Notes: generated by a model not told the origin, from the letters alone. Counted from the stretch's first letter, positions 1-9,387 are shown. The stretch is DNA of 46,127 bases from Chloroflexus sp. (GCA_025057175.1 JANWYE010000005.1:1-46127); one strand, 5' to 3'. Numbers and translations are program-made.

Positions 1-237
1 GAGCGAGTGGCGCTGTTTAGCGCCCACATGGCGGCTGCCGGACCAGTGACCGCGCTGGCAGTAGTGACGCCAACCCCTACCGTCGCCAGCCCATGCGGCG
101 CTTGCCGGCAAGTCATCTTCGAGCTTGCGCCGCGCGCGCACATCATTCTCTTAAATGCTGGCGGTAGCGAACGCCGCTTCACCACTCCGGCAGAGCTGCT
201 GCCGTATGGGTTCGGCCCAGAACAATTGCGCGGGTAG
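1..237 (+). CDS. cdd: Cytidine deaminase, C-terminal part (5' end outside window)
   Basis: The gene runs in from the left edge; only the last 78 residues are present. They carry the PCGACRQ motif of homotetrameric cytidine deaminases, whose two cysteines (PCxxC) bind the catalytic zinc. The third ligand (the Cys of the CAE motif) and the catalytic Glu would lie upstream, outside the window. The tail (LLPYGFGPEQL) also fits the family, which ends with a short segment of this kind after the zinc site. The enzyme converts cytidine and deoxycytidine to uridine and deoxyuridine in cytosolic pyrimidine salvage. Identification is firm; whether the upstream part is intact cannot be seen. Confidence 0.9.
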   Translation, partial: ERVALFSAHMAAAGPVTALAVVTPTPTVASPCGACRQVIFELAPRAHIILLNAGGSERRFTTPAELLPYGFGPEQLRG

Positions 238-293
238 CAATGCTGAGCGCACTGGTGTGTGGTAGATACACACAACCGCCACCTGTGGCCAGC

Positions 294-427
294 GGCAGCC
301 ACGCCGCCTTCTCAATTAGCGAGGCTTTCGCCTCGGCTTCAGCCTCGCTCCAAATAACCCAAGGCCGGCGGCAGCCACGCCGCCGCACTCCAAACAACCC
401 AAGACCGGTGGCAGCCACGCCGCCGTC
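294..427. repeat. Short direct repeats downstream of cdd
   Basis: The 15-mer ggcagccacgccgcc occurs three times, at 294-308, 370-384 and 410-424. The last two lie in an imperfect 40-bp tandem repeat (about 348-387 and 388-427) that also shares ctccaaa-aacccaag. It sits between the convergent ends of cdd and the minus-strand gene ending at 431. No T-tract makes it an obvious terminator. Confidence 0.7.
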
Positions 428-430
428 TAC

Positions 431-1078
431 CTACTGCGGTTTGCTGCTATCCGGCGGAGTAGCCGGCATGGGCAGCAGCGGCGCTACTGGCGCTACCAGC
501 CGATCAACAATCGCGCTGAGGCGGGTAAACTGCGGACCCAGTTCGGTTTCGGCGAGCGGAATGTTGACCGGCACATCGAGTTCAACCGGGATCGATGTCA
601 CCAATTTGACATTCATATTCAGATCAACCGGCAATTCGAGACCGGCCGGCAAGACAATTGCCACGCTGGCATTGAGGTTGCCGCCACCGCCGGGAAAGGC
701 AATTTGGGCTGGCGCTTGCAACGAAACCGGTTCGGTCAGCTTTACCACATTCCGCTCAGTCATGATAGTAGCGCCATTGATCGGCACATCCAGCTCAATT
801 GGCAGGCGGGTGCTGAGTGGCACGGTGTAGACAATCGTTGCCGCCTCAAGATGATTAACCACATCTTGCAGCTCGGCCAGATTATTGGCGGCAAAGACTG
901 GCAGACTCTCGGCAAGCTGCGCTACTTGGCGCTGGTTCATCACCAGAATCCCGATCACAATGCCCAATACCACTAGCAGCACCGCGTTCATGATGAACGA
1001 TGTCCAAATCAGTGCCTTGTAAAGAGGGGCAATGCGCGCATAGCGCTTGGGGGGAAGAGTATTGGTTTCGTTGCTCAT
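431..1078 (-). CDS. Membrane-anchored protein of unknown function
   Basis: A 215-residue protein. I chose the ATG at 1078 because an AGGAGG Shine-Dalgarno stands just upstream; the frame stays open further upstream but without a better start. Residues 1-22 are polar, one hydrophobic segment at about 24-46 should cross the membrane, and the remaining ~165 residues would lie on the far side. The distal part is rich in valine, leucine and proline, with recurring 'P-[IV]-[ED]-L-D-V-P' phrases (IELDVPING, VELDVPVNI), which suggests a repetitive beta structure, and ends in a proline-rich tail. No signal-peptidase site or catalytic motif is visible. I do not recognise the family. It is transcribed divergently from the SRP RNA gene. 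Confidence 0.75.
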   Translation of the reverse strand: MSNETNTLPPKRYARIAPLYKALIWTSFIMNAVLLVVLGIVIGILVMNQRQVAQLAESLPVFAANNLAELQDVVNHLEAATIVYTVPLSTRLPIELDVPINGATIMTERNVVKLTEPVSLQAPAQIAFPGGGGNLNASVAIVLPAGLELPVDLNMNVKLVTSIPVELDVPVNIPLAETELGPQFTRLSAIVDRLVAPVAPLLPMPATPPDSSKPQ

Positions 1079-1107
1079 GAATCCTCCTGCGACTACCGTT
1101 GTTTGGA

Positions 1108-1135
1108 ATAATACCACGGACATTCGTAGATGCAA
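1108..1135 (-). promoter_or_regulatory. Sigma-70-type promoter for the membrane-anchored protein
   Basis: On the minus strand, TTGCAT (1135-1130) is followed after 16 bases by TATTAT (1113-1108). Transcription would start near 1101, about 22 bases before the ATG at 1078. Its -35 box is only 3 bases from that of the divergent promoter at 1139. Confidence 0.6.
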
Positions 1136-1138
1136 GAG

Positions 1139-1166
1139 TTGCGCAATGGCGATTTTGGAGTATAAT
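1139..1166 (+). promoter_or_regulatory. Sigma-70-type promoter for SRP RNA
   Basis: TTGCGC (1139-1144), a 16-base spacer, and a perfect TATAAT (1161-1166). The predicted start at about 1173 coincides with the first base of the closing stem of the SRP RNA, which supports both calls. Confidence 0.75.
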
Positions 1167-1172
1167 GAAACA

Positions 1173-1262
1173 GTGCCGCGAACGGCAGATACTTGCGGAA
1201 CCCCGCCAGGACCGAGAGGTAGCAACGGTACGCAAGTTCCTCTGGGTGTTCGCGGCGCTTTG
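1173..1262 (+). ncRNA. ffs: Signal recognition particle RNA, small bacterial (4.5S) type
   Basis: The region shows the conserved SRP domain IV: CAGG (1207-1210), stem ACC/GGU capped by the GNRA tetraloop GAGA (1214-1217), then AGCAAC (1221-1226), matching the general pattern CAGG-NCC-GNRA-GGN-AGCA. Flanking helices fold consistently: CCG/CGG next to the symmetric loop, ACTTGCG (1191-1197) with CGCAAGT (1231-1237), CAGA with TCTG, and an 11-bp closing stem 1173-1183 / 1248-1258 with one G-U pair. A T-rich run (TTTGTTGTTT from 1259) follows, so the closing stem can act as the terminator. A promoter sits exactly upstream. The RNA binds Ffh (SRP54) for co-translational targeting of membrane proteins. 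The 3' end is uncertain by a few bases. Confidence 0.88.
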
Positions 1263-1337
1263 TTGTTTGCACGACGGCGCGCAGCCGCCCAGCCATTGGG
1301 AGAGCGGAATACCCATCAGCGGGAAGCCTGCGATAAC

Positions 1338-4295
1338 CTAAGCGCGATCATCCGTGACAATTGCCACGGCCAAGTCGGCTAACAAAGGTGTGCCGCCGAT
1401 ACGTCGGAGGAAGGGCACAATCAAGCCAAGGGCATGGAACATCTCCTCACGCCCAATTGCTGCTTTACCCAAAGTCGTAGCCAGCCGGGGCAAGGTCATC
1501 GGAGCGGCGGGATCGAGCGCAGCCACAATCGCCAATTCAGCGCGCACCCGTTCGTTACGGCGGCGAATACGGCGGGCAATGGCTGCGGCTGTCGCTACAT
1601 CGCCACGCTCAACAAGCGCTACAGCCAGCGCCGCGCGATAGCGGCTGCGCATCTCTCCGGCCAACAATTCGTCAGCCAACCGGTCAGCGAGCGCGGTATC
1701 AGTTCCCGCTAACAATGGCGCAATCATCACCAACGCCCGCCCACGTTCAGCAGCCAAATCAATTGCGCGGATCATATCCACCGCAACCAACACCTCGCCG
1801 GCACGAGCGCGCGCAATCGCAAGATCGGCGCTCGTCCGCGCCCGTTGGTCATCGGCGACAATGGCGGCAGCTTGGGCATTCGCTGCATCCCAATCGCCGA
1901 CTGCCGCTAACGAGCGCGCAATCTCATCACGGGCCCAATCACGCTCATCGTCATCAGTCATCGCGGCCAACACCGCCTGCGCGCCAGCATAATCACCCGC
2001 CTGCGCGCAAGCCACTGCCACCCGCGACAAAGCCCGCTCCAACTCTTCACCGCTCAACTGATGAGCAATCGCCAGCGCCCGATCCTTGCGCCCAATCGCA
2101 GCGTGGGCCGAAGCCAGCGCTGCAAGCAAGATTGGCCGATCCTCACCTTGCAAGGCATCAATTTCGCGAGTGGCGCGCTCGGTGGCGAGATTAGCGACTA
2201 AGCCCTGTAGCAACAACCGCAACTCAAGCAACGTTGTTACCCGCAGCTCGCGGTTGCTAATCCGTTCGGCGGCTGCCAACGCATCACCATCCTTATCGGC
2301 CAGCGCAAAGACACGGGCAAGGCGGGCCAAACCGCGATCGCGCTGATGCTGGCTAGCAAGAGCTGCGATGCGTTGCAACGCCGCATCTTCATTGCGCAGC
2401 GCCAGATCGCACGCCAATTCGATCTCGGCCCACGCGCGCGCCGTCTCAATCTTTAATTCTTCCAGCAGCATCTCACCACGGGGATCGCCAATCCGGGCCA
2501 ACGCCACCGCTACTTCGGCCTGCGCCCATGCTGCCCGGTTCTCATGCAAAATCGCGCGTGACAGCCGCCATGCGTTGTCGTATTGGCCATCAGCCAGCAA
2601 CTGGCGCACCACTAACGTCTCAACATGAGCGCGCCGTTCGAGCAAATCAATCCGTTCAGCGCAAGCCAGCGCCCGCTCAATATCACCGGCCTCAAGACAA
2701 GCTGTGGCCAGCGCCTCAATCGCCTGATCGCGCGCATCGCGCCATGCCCGCGACACCGGTTGCGCTTCAAGATCGAGCGCGCGTGAGAGCAAGCGCATCG
2801 CTGCGCTGCGCATATTGACGCTGTAGCACGCCTCGCCGAGCTGGCGCAACACCGCAGCTTTCGGCACGCCGTCGGGCAACTGTTCGACAATAGCCGTCAC
2901 CCGGCGTAAACTACCTTCGCGGCCACCGGTCTTAACCGCGGTCAGAAAAGCCGCCGTCACCAGCTCGCCACTCAGTTGGCGCGCGCGCGTAGCAAGAGTA
3001 CCGGTAATCGCCGCCATACGGGCCAAAGCCAGCGGCGGACCGGCAGCGGCATCGTGCAACATCCAGCCGGCATCGCGCAATGCGCCGGCCAAACCTTCAC
3101 GCAACTCACGTTCGCGCAGCCAAGCTACCGGATCGGCGGTAGGCAGATTGGCAGGCCGCTGAGCCGGTGGGCACAACGCTGTATGGCGTGCCAGTTGGCG
3201 CACAAAGTAACGGCTAATCGGGTCAAGTGGATTGCGGCGCAAACGTTCGGCGCACCACTGCGCTAACTCACCGTGAGCGGCATCAATTTCGCGGGGAGCT
3301 TGGCGCGCAAGAAAGAGGCGCACCGCGCGATGGGCATAGCGCACCAACAACAGCGAATCCTCATCACTCAGGCGGCGCAAATTGATATGCACCAACCCCT
3401 GCTCTTCCCAGCGATCGAGGATGAGGTGCGGATGTTCGGCGCTAATGCTGGCCAGCGCAGCTACCGGCAGTGGCTCGCCAGCGGCAGCCAACAACACCGC
3501 CAGCCGCCGTTCAGTAGGATTAAGTGACTGCCACCAAGAGCTTAACAAATGGTCTAGATCGGCAGGCAGGTGGGCGCTATCGAGCAAACCAAGGTGGAGC
3601 CAGCGTTCGGCCCAACTCAGGAAGAGCAAATTCCCCTGTGCCGCCGATAGCAGCGGCGCGCGCCACGAAGGAGGGCAATTGCGCCGCTCGAGCAAAGCGG
3701 TCTGCGTTTGAGCCAGCGCACTGTCGGCAACGGGCAGAACGAGGCGCGCGTCTGGCTCGACCGGCAATGAACCATGCATAACCAGCGTCACACCGGGGGG
3801 GAGATCAAATGGCAACGGTAACGGCAGGGAGCGCAACGGCTGCCGATCGCGATCAGGGGCGCTCACCAGCAACACCAATGGCTGAGCCGGATCGGCCACC
3901 TCGGTCAACAGTCGTTCACAGGCGGCAGGATCGGTCAGCGCCGCCGGATCGACCAGCGGGAGCGAAGGGCGGCGGAGAGCAGCAATCTGGGCGTAGAATG
4001 CCAATGCGCCGCCACCATCGTCATCATCGGCCAACCAGAGCGGCCAATCGTAGCGCGCCGCCAACTGGCAGAGCAACGTCGTCGCGCCAGCGCCGATCGG
4101 CGCTTCTAGCGCGACAATCCCTTGTTGATCGCGGAGGGTGGCGAGAACAGCATCAAACAGCGCCGGCCGGTCAATAGCGGAGCGCAAGCACGCTTGCACC
4201 CGTTCTTGTTGCGCGCGCAATGCCGGGGCGACGGTAGCATGAAGTTCGCTAAATTGCTCGACAGCGCGAAAGGCGCGCGGAATTACTGGCATCAT
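1338..4295 (-). CDS. Large alpha-solenoid protein with degenerate P-loop NTPase domain
   Basis: About 985 residues from the ATG at 4295 (a second ATG follows at once). Residues 60-80 look like the start of a STAND/AAA-type NTPase: hydrophobic strand IVALEAPIGAGATTLL, where the Walker A lysine is replaced by Ala71 (APIGAGATT instead of GxxxxGKT). The Walker B region (PLVLLVSAPD) also lacks a clear acidic pair, so ATP hydrolysis is doubtful. A winged-helix-like stretch around residues 290-360 follows. From about 480 to the end the protein consists of roughly 32-34-residue alanine-rich helical hairpins resembling degenerate TPR/HEAT repeats. This layout resembles STAND scaffolds and regulators, but no effector domain is visible. 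It stands alone between the SRP RNA and the ribosomal operon. Function unknown. Confidence 0.75.
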   Translation of the reverse strand: MMPVIPRAFRAVEQFSELHATVAPALRAQQERVQACLRSAIDRPALFDAVLATLRDQQGIVALEAPIGAGATTLLCQLAARYDWPLWLADDDDGGGALAFYAQIAALRRPSLPLVDPAALTDPAACERLLTEVADPAQPLVLLVSAPDRDRQPLRSLPLPLPFDLPPGVTLVMHGSLPVEPDARLVLPVADSALAQTQTALLERRNCPPSWRAPLLSAAQGNLLFLSWAERWLHLGLLDSAHLPADLDHLLSSWWQSLNPTERRLAVLLAAAGEPLPVAALASISAEHPHLILDRWEEQGLVHINLRRLSDEDSLLLVRYAHRAVRLFLARQAPREIDAAHGELAQWCAERLRRNPLDPISRYFVRQLARHTALCPPAQRPANLPTADPVAWLRERELREGLAGALRDAGWMLHDAAAGPPLALARMAAITGTLATRARQLSGELVTAAFLTAVKTGGREGSLRRVTAIVEQLPDGVPKAAVLRQLGEACYSVNMRSAAMRLLSRALDLEAQPVSRAWRDARDQAIEALATACLEAGDIERALACAERIDLLERRAHVETLVVRQLLADGQYDNAWRLSRAILHENRAAWAQAEVAVALARIGDPRGEMLLEELKIETARAWAEIELACDLALRNEDAALQRIAALASQHQRDRGLARLARVFALADKDGDALAAAERISNRELRVTTLLELRLLLQGLVANLATERATREIDALQGEDRPILLAALASAHAAIGRKDRALAIAHQLSGEELERALSRVAVACAQAGDYAGAQAVLAAMTDDDERDWARDEIARSLAAVGDWDAANAQAAAIVADDQRARTSADLAIARARAGEVLVAVDMIRAIDLAAERGRALVMIAPLLAGTDTALADRLADELLAGEMRSRYRAALAVALVERGDVATAAAIARRIRRRNERVRAELAIVAALDPAAPMTLPRLATTLGKAAIGREEMFHALGLIVPFLRRIGGTPLLADLAVAIVTDDRA

Positions 4296-4393
4296 CGCGC
4301 ATATACTATACCATACCCCTGCTAAAACGCCATACGGGCACAGCGTTGCCGATCCTGCCACGCTGCCATCGTCGCCGCACTCCCCTGAAATGA

Positions 4394-4424
4394 GGTACGG
4401 GCACAGCAACGCTGTGCCCGTACC
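4394..4424 (-). terminator. Hairpin downstream of rplL
   Basis: A perfect 14-bp inverted repeat (ggtacgggcacagc / gctgtgcccgtacc) with loop aac lies just past the rplL stop. On the minus strand only a weak T-rich stretch (TCATTTC) follows, so it may terminate or protect the 3' end of the ribosomal operon transcript. Part of the same sequence (acgggcacagcgttgc) recurs near 4335, so it may also belong to a dispersed repeat. Confidence 0.55.
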
Positions 4425-4447
4425 CTGTTTAGCGGCAACCCACCGTA

Positions 4448-4846
4448 TTACTTAATCTCAACCACGGCGCCGACCTCAGCCAACTTAGCCTTGGCCGCTT
4501 CCGCCTCTTCCTTGCTCACACCCTCGCGAACCGGCTTGGGCGCGCCCTCAACCAGATCCTTCGCCTCCTTGAGGCCAAGGCTAGTCAGCTCACGCACCAC
4601 CTTAATGACCTGAATCTTGTTGGGGCCGGCCTCCTTGAGGATGACATCGAACTCGGTCTTCTCCTCAACCGGAGCAGCAGCGGCAGCGCCATCACCAGCA
4701 GCAGCCACCGGCGCGGCAACACCCATCGCCATCACCGGCGCAGCGGCGGTCACGCCCCACTTCTCCTCCATCTTCTTCTTCAGCTCAACCAACTCGAGGA
4801 CATTGAGACCCTCGATCATCTCGATAATCGAATCGATCTTCGACAT
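4448..4846 (-). CDS. rplL: 50S ribosomal protein L7/L12
   Basis: 132 residues, usual length for the family. The N-terminal dimerisation helices ([23 protein letters not shown]) are followed by an Ala/Gly/Pro hinge (about residues 36-60) and the conserved C-terminal domain with EKTEFDVIL and the [22 protein letters not shown] signature that contacts translation factors. L12 dimers bind the L10 C-terminal helix and form the ribosomal stalk that recruits EF-Tu and EF-G. It is the last gene of the operon, 82 bases after rplJ. Confidence 0.98.
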   Translation of the reverse strand: MSKIDSIIEMIEGLNVLELVELKKKMEEKWGVTAAAPVMAMGVAAPVAAAGDGAAAAAPVEEKTEFDVILKEAGPNKIQVIKVVRELTSLGLKEAKDLVEGAPKPVREGVSKEEAEAAKAKLAEVGAVVEIK

Positions 4847-4928
4847 GGCGTATATACTCCTTTATGTAAAAATACTAACCTAGTTCCAATATCAGTACCG
4901 GCACAACGCTGCTGCGCTAGTACGAACT

Positions 4929-5468
4929 TTACGATTGCGGCTGCAATTGATCAATGCGCGCCTGCAAGACATAGAGCACATTCGAGATCGCGGCGTTGAG
5001 CACGCCAACCACGCCAGAGACTGGGGCAGCGATCCCGCCAACCACCTGCGCCAGCGCCTGTTCGCGCGAGGGCAGCTTCGTTACCTGCTCGAGAGCATCA
5101 GCCGGCAACAGTGTTTTGCCGAGCAAAGCGCCACGCACGGTAAAGCTCTTGCTTCCCGATTTGAGATAATCGAGCAGCGCCTTAGCGACCTTGCCGGCAT
5201 CATCGTAAGCAAACGTAACCGCCGTTGGGCCGGCGAGCAGCGGATCAAGCGCCTCGCGGCCAGTATGATTCGCGGCGATCTTGAGCAGGGTATTCTTGGC
5301 TACCACCACTTCGCCGCCGTGCTCGCGCAGCTTTCGGCGCAACTCGGTCATATCAGCAACGGTCATGCCGCGACCATCGCCGCGATAGTCAGCTACCACA
5401 ACCAACTGGGCGCGGCGCAGCTTTTCGGTCAACTCGTTAACCGTTTCAATTTTGCGCTGCGTTGGCAT
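4929..5468 (-). CDS. rplJ: 50S ribosomal protein L10
   Basis: 179 residues from the ATG at 5468. This start has a strong GAGGAGG element about 10 bases upstream and gives the family N-terminus (MPTQRKIETVNELTEKLRRAQLVVVADYRG); the frame continues upstream through the leader RNA but that part is not coding. L10 anchors L12 dimers to 23S rRNA, with the rRNA-binding domain in the first ~130 residues and the L12-binding helix at the C-terminus. L10-(L12) complexes commonly repress their own operon by binding the rplJ leader, which is preserved here as the structured region 5469-5691. Confidence 0.97.
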   Translation of the reverse strand: MPTQRKIETVNELTEKLRRAQLVVVADYRGDGRGMTVADMTELRRKLREHGGEVVVAKNTLLKIAANHTGREALDPLLAGPTAVTFAYDDAGKVAKALLDYLKSGSKSFTVRGALLGKTLLPADALEQVTKLPSREQALAQVVGGIAAPVSGVVGVLNAAISNVLYVLQARIDQLQPQS

Positions 5469-5500
5469 TCCTCTCACCTCCTCTCTAATGGAGTCACAAC

Positions 5501-5536
5501 AAAAACGGTCGCTCGTGTCCTGAGACCGAGCGACCG
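5501..5536 (-). terminator. Intrinsic attenuator upstream of rplJ
   Basis: On the minus strand, CGGTCGCTCG (5536-5527) pairs perfectly with CGAGCGACCG (5515-5506) across an 11-base loop, followed immediately by TTTTTGTTG. This is a textbook Rho-independent terminator lying 33 bases before the rplJ ATG, so it must be conditionally bypassed for rplJL expression. Confidence 0.85.
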
Positions 5537-5691
5537 AGATTGGCGCAGGGAAATTCTGCGCACTATCGACAGAGCGAGCAAAGCGCTCACGGCTATCGCA
5601 CCTCAGACGCCACCTCGGCCGGCGGCCCAACGGGCCATTAGGAGCACCTGCTCACCGGCTGTCTCAGGCAGCCACGAGATATATTCAGATG
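5506..5691 (-). promoter_or_regulatory. L10 leader: structured autoregulatory 5' region of rplJL
   Basis: The 223 bases between rplA and rplJ hold no gene but several helices in the transcript: a 5-bp stem with loop CCUGAGA (5673-5657), GGCCC/GGGCC near 5625-5639, GAGCG/CGCUC near 5572-5588, GCGCAG/CUGCGC (5561-5543), and finally a 10-bp terminator stem. The position and the presence of a terminator fit the L10 leader class, where the L10-L12 complex binds the mRNA and shuts off rplJL. I did not align it to the Rfam model, so assignment rests on location and fold. Confidence 0.75.
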
Positions 5692-6405
5692 TTACGGCTT
5701 AAAGTTCTGGGCCGCTGCCGGATCAACCGGAATGCCGGGACCCATCGTGCTAGTCAAGGTCACGGTGCGGATATACGTCCCTTTCGCTCCACTGGGCTTC
5801 GCCGCTTTCACTGCATCCATCAAGGCAACAAAATTCTCGGCCAATTGCTGTGGGGTAAAGCTCACCTTACCGATCGCAACATGCAGAATACCGGTCTTAT
5901 CGTTGCGGAACTCAACGCGACCACCCTTGACTTCGCGGATGGTGCGAGCCAGATCGGCAGCCGGCACAATCGTACCACTCTTTGGGTTCGGCATCAAACC
6001 GCGCGGGCCAAGCTTACGGCCAATACGGCCAACCTTACCCATCATATCAGGGGTAGCGATCGCCACATCGAAATCAAAGAAATTCTCGCGATCGATGCGG
6101 GCGATCAGGTCATCGCTACCGGCATAATCAGCGCCAGCATCGAGCGCAGCCTGCACCGCCTCACCTTGCGCGAAAACGAGCACACGCACCGTCTTGCCGG
6201 TACCGTGAGGCAAGGCCACCGTCGTGCGGATATTCTGGTCGGCATGGCGAGGATCGATACCGAGGCGCAGGTGAGCTTCGACCGTCGCATCAAACTTAGT
6301 ATACGACGTCTCTTTTACCAGTGCGAGGGCCTCGGCCGGCGTATAGAGGCGCGAGCGATCAACCTTCGCCAGCGCGGCGAGATACTTTTTTCCGTGCTTT
6401 GGCAT
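5692..6405 (-). CDS. rplA: 50S ribosomal protein L1
   Basis: 237 residues, usual length. Typical L1 features are present: N-terminal [16 protein letters not shown], the [12 protein letters not shown] segment, and the conserved PNPKSGTI(V) and [17 protein letters not shown] stretches. L1 binds 23S rRNA helix H76 to form the mobile stalk at the tRNA exit site; in many bacteria it also represses translation of the L11 operon. It lies 59 bases after rplK in the same operon, and the L10 leader begins directly after its stop. Confidence 0.98.
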   Translation of the reverse strand: MPKHGKKYLAALAKVDRSRLYTPAEALALVKETSYTKFDATVEAHLRLGIDPRHADQNIRTTVALPHGTGKTVRVLVFAQGEAVQAALDAGADYAGSDDLIARIDRENFFDFDVAIATPDMMGKVGRIGRKLGPRGLMPNPKSGTIVPAADLARTIREVKGGRVEFRNDKTGILHVAIGKVSFTPQQLAENFVALMDAVKAAKPSGAKGTYIRTVTLTSTMGPGIPVDPAAAQNFKP

Positions 6406-6464
6406 GGTAACACTCCGGGTGGTGATGGCGGATCTGAAGTAATCCTCCCACCAACTAACAATGC

Positions 6465-6890
6465 TTATTCAACAATCTTAATGCCCATGCTGCGGGCAGT
6501 GCCAGCAATAATCCGCTCAGCCGCCTCGATGTCATTCGCATTCATATCAGGCATCTTCTGCTGGGCAATCTGGCGCAATTGGGCGCGGGTAATGGTGCCA
6601 ACTGTTGTGCGCTTTGGATTGCTCGCACCCTTTTGAATACCAGCAGCCTTGCGTAACAGGTCAGCGGCTGGCGGCGTCAACAGGCGCGCGACGAAGGAGC
6701 GGTCGCTATAGATCGAAATCTCAACTGGCACAATGCTGCCAGCCTGCGAAGCCGACTTTTCATTGTACTCCTTCACGAACGCCATGATATTAATACCGTA
6801 CTGGCCGAGCGCCGGGCCAACGGGCGGCGCTGGCGTGGCCTTCCCGGCCGGCAATTGCAGCTTAACAACTGCGACAAGTTTCTTAGCCAC
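6465..6890 (-). CDS. rplK: 50S ribosomal protein L11
   Basis: 141 residues, the standard size. The N-terminal domain shows [30 protein letters not shown], including the proline pair hit by thiostrepton resistance, and the C-terminal rRNA-binding domain has [21 protein letters not shown] and the terminal [13 protein letters not shown]11 binds the GTPase-associated region of 23S rRNA and is needed for RelA activation. In operon with nusG (84 bases upstream) and rplA. The spacer before it contains a small GGCAG/CTGCC hairpin on the transcript. Confidence 0.98.
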   Translation of the reverse strand: MAKKLVAVVKLQLPAGKATPAPPVGPALGQYGINIMAFVKEYNEKSASQAGSIVPVEISIYSDRSFVARLLTPPAADLLRKAAGIQKGASNPKRTTVGTITRAQLRQIAQQKMPDMNANDIEAAERIIAGTARSMGIKIVE

Positions 6891-6974
6891 GACACTACTC
6901 CTTACATAGCGGGAGGCAGGAGCCTGCCTTCCCTCCCTCGCGCAACCGGCGAGGTCACGGACAGCGAAACAACC

Positions 6975-7532
6975 TTATTCAACCAGTTTGGTCACTTGCA
7001 AGAAGTCAAGTTCTACCGGCGCTTCGCGACCGAAGAACGAGACAAGCACACGGACGCGGCCCCGCTCGTGATCAATAGCGTCGACAATACCCTCAAAATC
7101 GGTAAAGGGGCCATCGATAATCTTGACTGCCTGACCCTTCTGATAGCTGACGCGCACCTTGGGCGCTTCGCCTTCCATCTGGCGCAGGATCGCCTTCACC
7201 TCTTCATCCTCAAGCGGGGTCGGCTTATTCCCATGCCCGACGAAGCTCGTCACACCCGGCGTATTCCGCACTACATACCACGAATCATCGGTCAAACGCA
7301 TCTGCACCAGCACATAACCGGGGTAGATCTTCTTATTGACCGTGCGGCGCTGGCCATTTTTGATTTCAATCTCTTCTTCGGTCGGCACAATGACGCGAAA
7401 AATCTGGTCCTGCATCTCCATCGAGGCAATGCGATGCTCCAGATTTTGCTTCACCTTATTCTCGTAGCCGGAATACGTGTGAATCACGTACCAGCGCCGA
7501 TCATCGGTCTCTTTTTCTTTTTCCTCAGACAT
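6975..7532 (-). CDS. nusG: Transcription termination/antitermination factor NusG
   Basis: 185 residues. The NGN domain (WYVIHTYSGYENKVKQNLEHR ... IYPGYVLVQM ... NTPGVTSFVGHGNKPTPLEDEE) and the C-terminal KOW domain (VKIIDGPFTDFEGIVDAIDHERGRVRVLVSFFGR) are both complete. NusG binds RNA polymerase beta' and links it to Rho or to ribosomal protein S10. The first 10 residues are acidic and lysine-rich (MSEEKEKETDD). It lies 24 bases after secE, the usual secE-nusG-rplK-rplA order. Confidence 0.98.
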   Translation of the reverse strand: MSEEKEKETDDRRWYVIHTYSGYENKVKQNLEHRIASMEMQDQIFRVIVPTEEEIEIKNGQRRTVNKKIYPGYVLVQMRLTDDSWYVVRNTPGVTSFVGHGNKPTPLEDEEVKAILRQMEGEAPKVRVSYQKGQAVKIIDGPFTDFEGIVDAIDHERGRVRVLVSFFGREAPVELDFLQVTKLVE

Positions 7533-7556
7533 GGGCTGCCCCCGTTCGCGAACAGC

Positions 7557-7784
7557 TTACTGGACGAGGCTCACAAGGCTCGTGTAGAGGAAGGTAAAGA
7601 TCGAATCACCAATAAAGAGCAGCAACCCGATCACCAGCGACACTGCAATCACGAGCACCGTAAGGCGAATCGTCTCTTCGCGGCTTGGCCAAACGACTTG
7701 CCGTAACTCGCTGCGCGTCTCGCGAAACGTGCGTACGAGGATGTTTTCTTGAACGTCGCGCTCTGTATCTTTGGCCACGGCCAT
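7557..7784 (-). CDS. secE: Preprotein translocase subunit SecE
   Basis: 75 residues with the short SecE layout: a cytosolic amphipathic helix with the conserved ELRQVVWPSREETIRLT motif (about 26-42), then a single transmembrane segment (about 43-66). SecE clamps the two halves of SecY in the membrane channel. The first 15 residues are variable. It follows tuf by 72 bases; no rpmG (L33) gene stands between them, although one is found there in many bacteria. Confidence 0.95.
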   Translation of the reverse strand: MAVAKDTERDVQENILVRTFRETRSELRQVVWPSREETIRLTVLVIAVSLVIGLLLFIGDSIFTFLYTSLVSLVQ

Positions 7785-7802
7785 TGTATACCCTTCACTT
7801 TG

Positions 7803-7836
7803 AAGCTGCCGGCGGCAATGACACCACCGGCAGCTT
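7803..7836 (-). terminator. Intercistronic hairpin between tuf and secE
   Basis: On the transcript AAGCTGCCGG pairs with CCGGCAGCTT, extended by TGG/CCG, giving about 13 pairs with an 8-base loop. No T-tract follows, so it is more likely a partial terminator or an RNA-stability/processing element that lets tuf mRNA exceed secE-nusG mRNA. Confidence 0.5.
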
Positions 7837-7856
7837 TGCGGATCCGGCCACAGGCG

Positions 7857-9062
<1,206 letters not shown>

Positions 9063-9172
9063 GGATCTGTTGCTCCTTAAGACAAGGCGCGAAAAGATGC
9101 CGCTCGTGCCAACAAGACTGGCACGAGCAGCCGGACGAGCGTCGCGCTTCGCTCGCCACTGTAGTCGGCTGG

Positions 9173-9245
9173 AGCCTACGACGGGACTTGAACCCGTGAC
9201 CTCGTCTTTACCAAAGACGTGCTCTACCGGCTGAGCTACGTAGGC
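9173..9245 (-). tRNA. tRNA-Thr (anticodon GGU)
   Basis: A 73-base cloverleaf on the minus strand. Acceptor GCCTACG/CGTAGGC, D arm AGCTCAGCCGGTAGAGC, anticodon stem CGTCT/AGACG with loop TTGGTAA (anticodon GGT, reading ACC/ACU), T loop GTTCGAACC. The CCA end is encoded (9172-9170). It is the tRNA nearest tuf. Confidence 0.95.
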
Positions 9246-9289
9246 GTAAACGAATAGAGCTGCGTTGGCGCTGCCCTATTCAGTTTTGG

Positions 9290-9372
9290 TGGGCCGGGCA
9301 GGATTCGAACCTGCGAAGGCGTAAGCCAGCGATTTTACAGACCGCCCCGTTTGGCCACTTCGGTACCGACCC
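9290..9372 (-). tRNA. tRNA-Tyr (anticodon GUA)
   Basis: An 83-base class II tRNA with a long variable arm. Acceptor GGGTCGG/CCGGCCC (one T-G pair), anticodon loop CTGTAAA with GTA, T loop GGTTCGAATCC, discriminator A and encoded CCA (9289-9287). A long variable arm with GTA anticodon identifies bacterial tRNA-Tyr. Confidence 0.95.
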
Positions 9373-9387
9373 TTGCGCATGTGATGG

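Noticed and set aside
5689-6636. 315-residue plus-strand frame opposite rplA
   Set aside because: Antisense of a well-conserved ribosomal protein gene; no domain.
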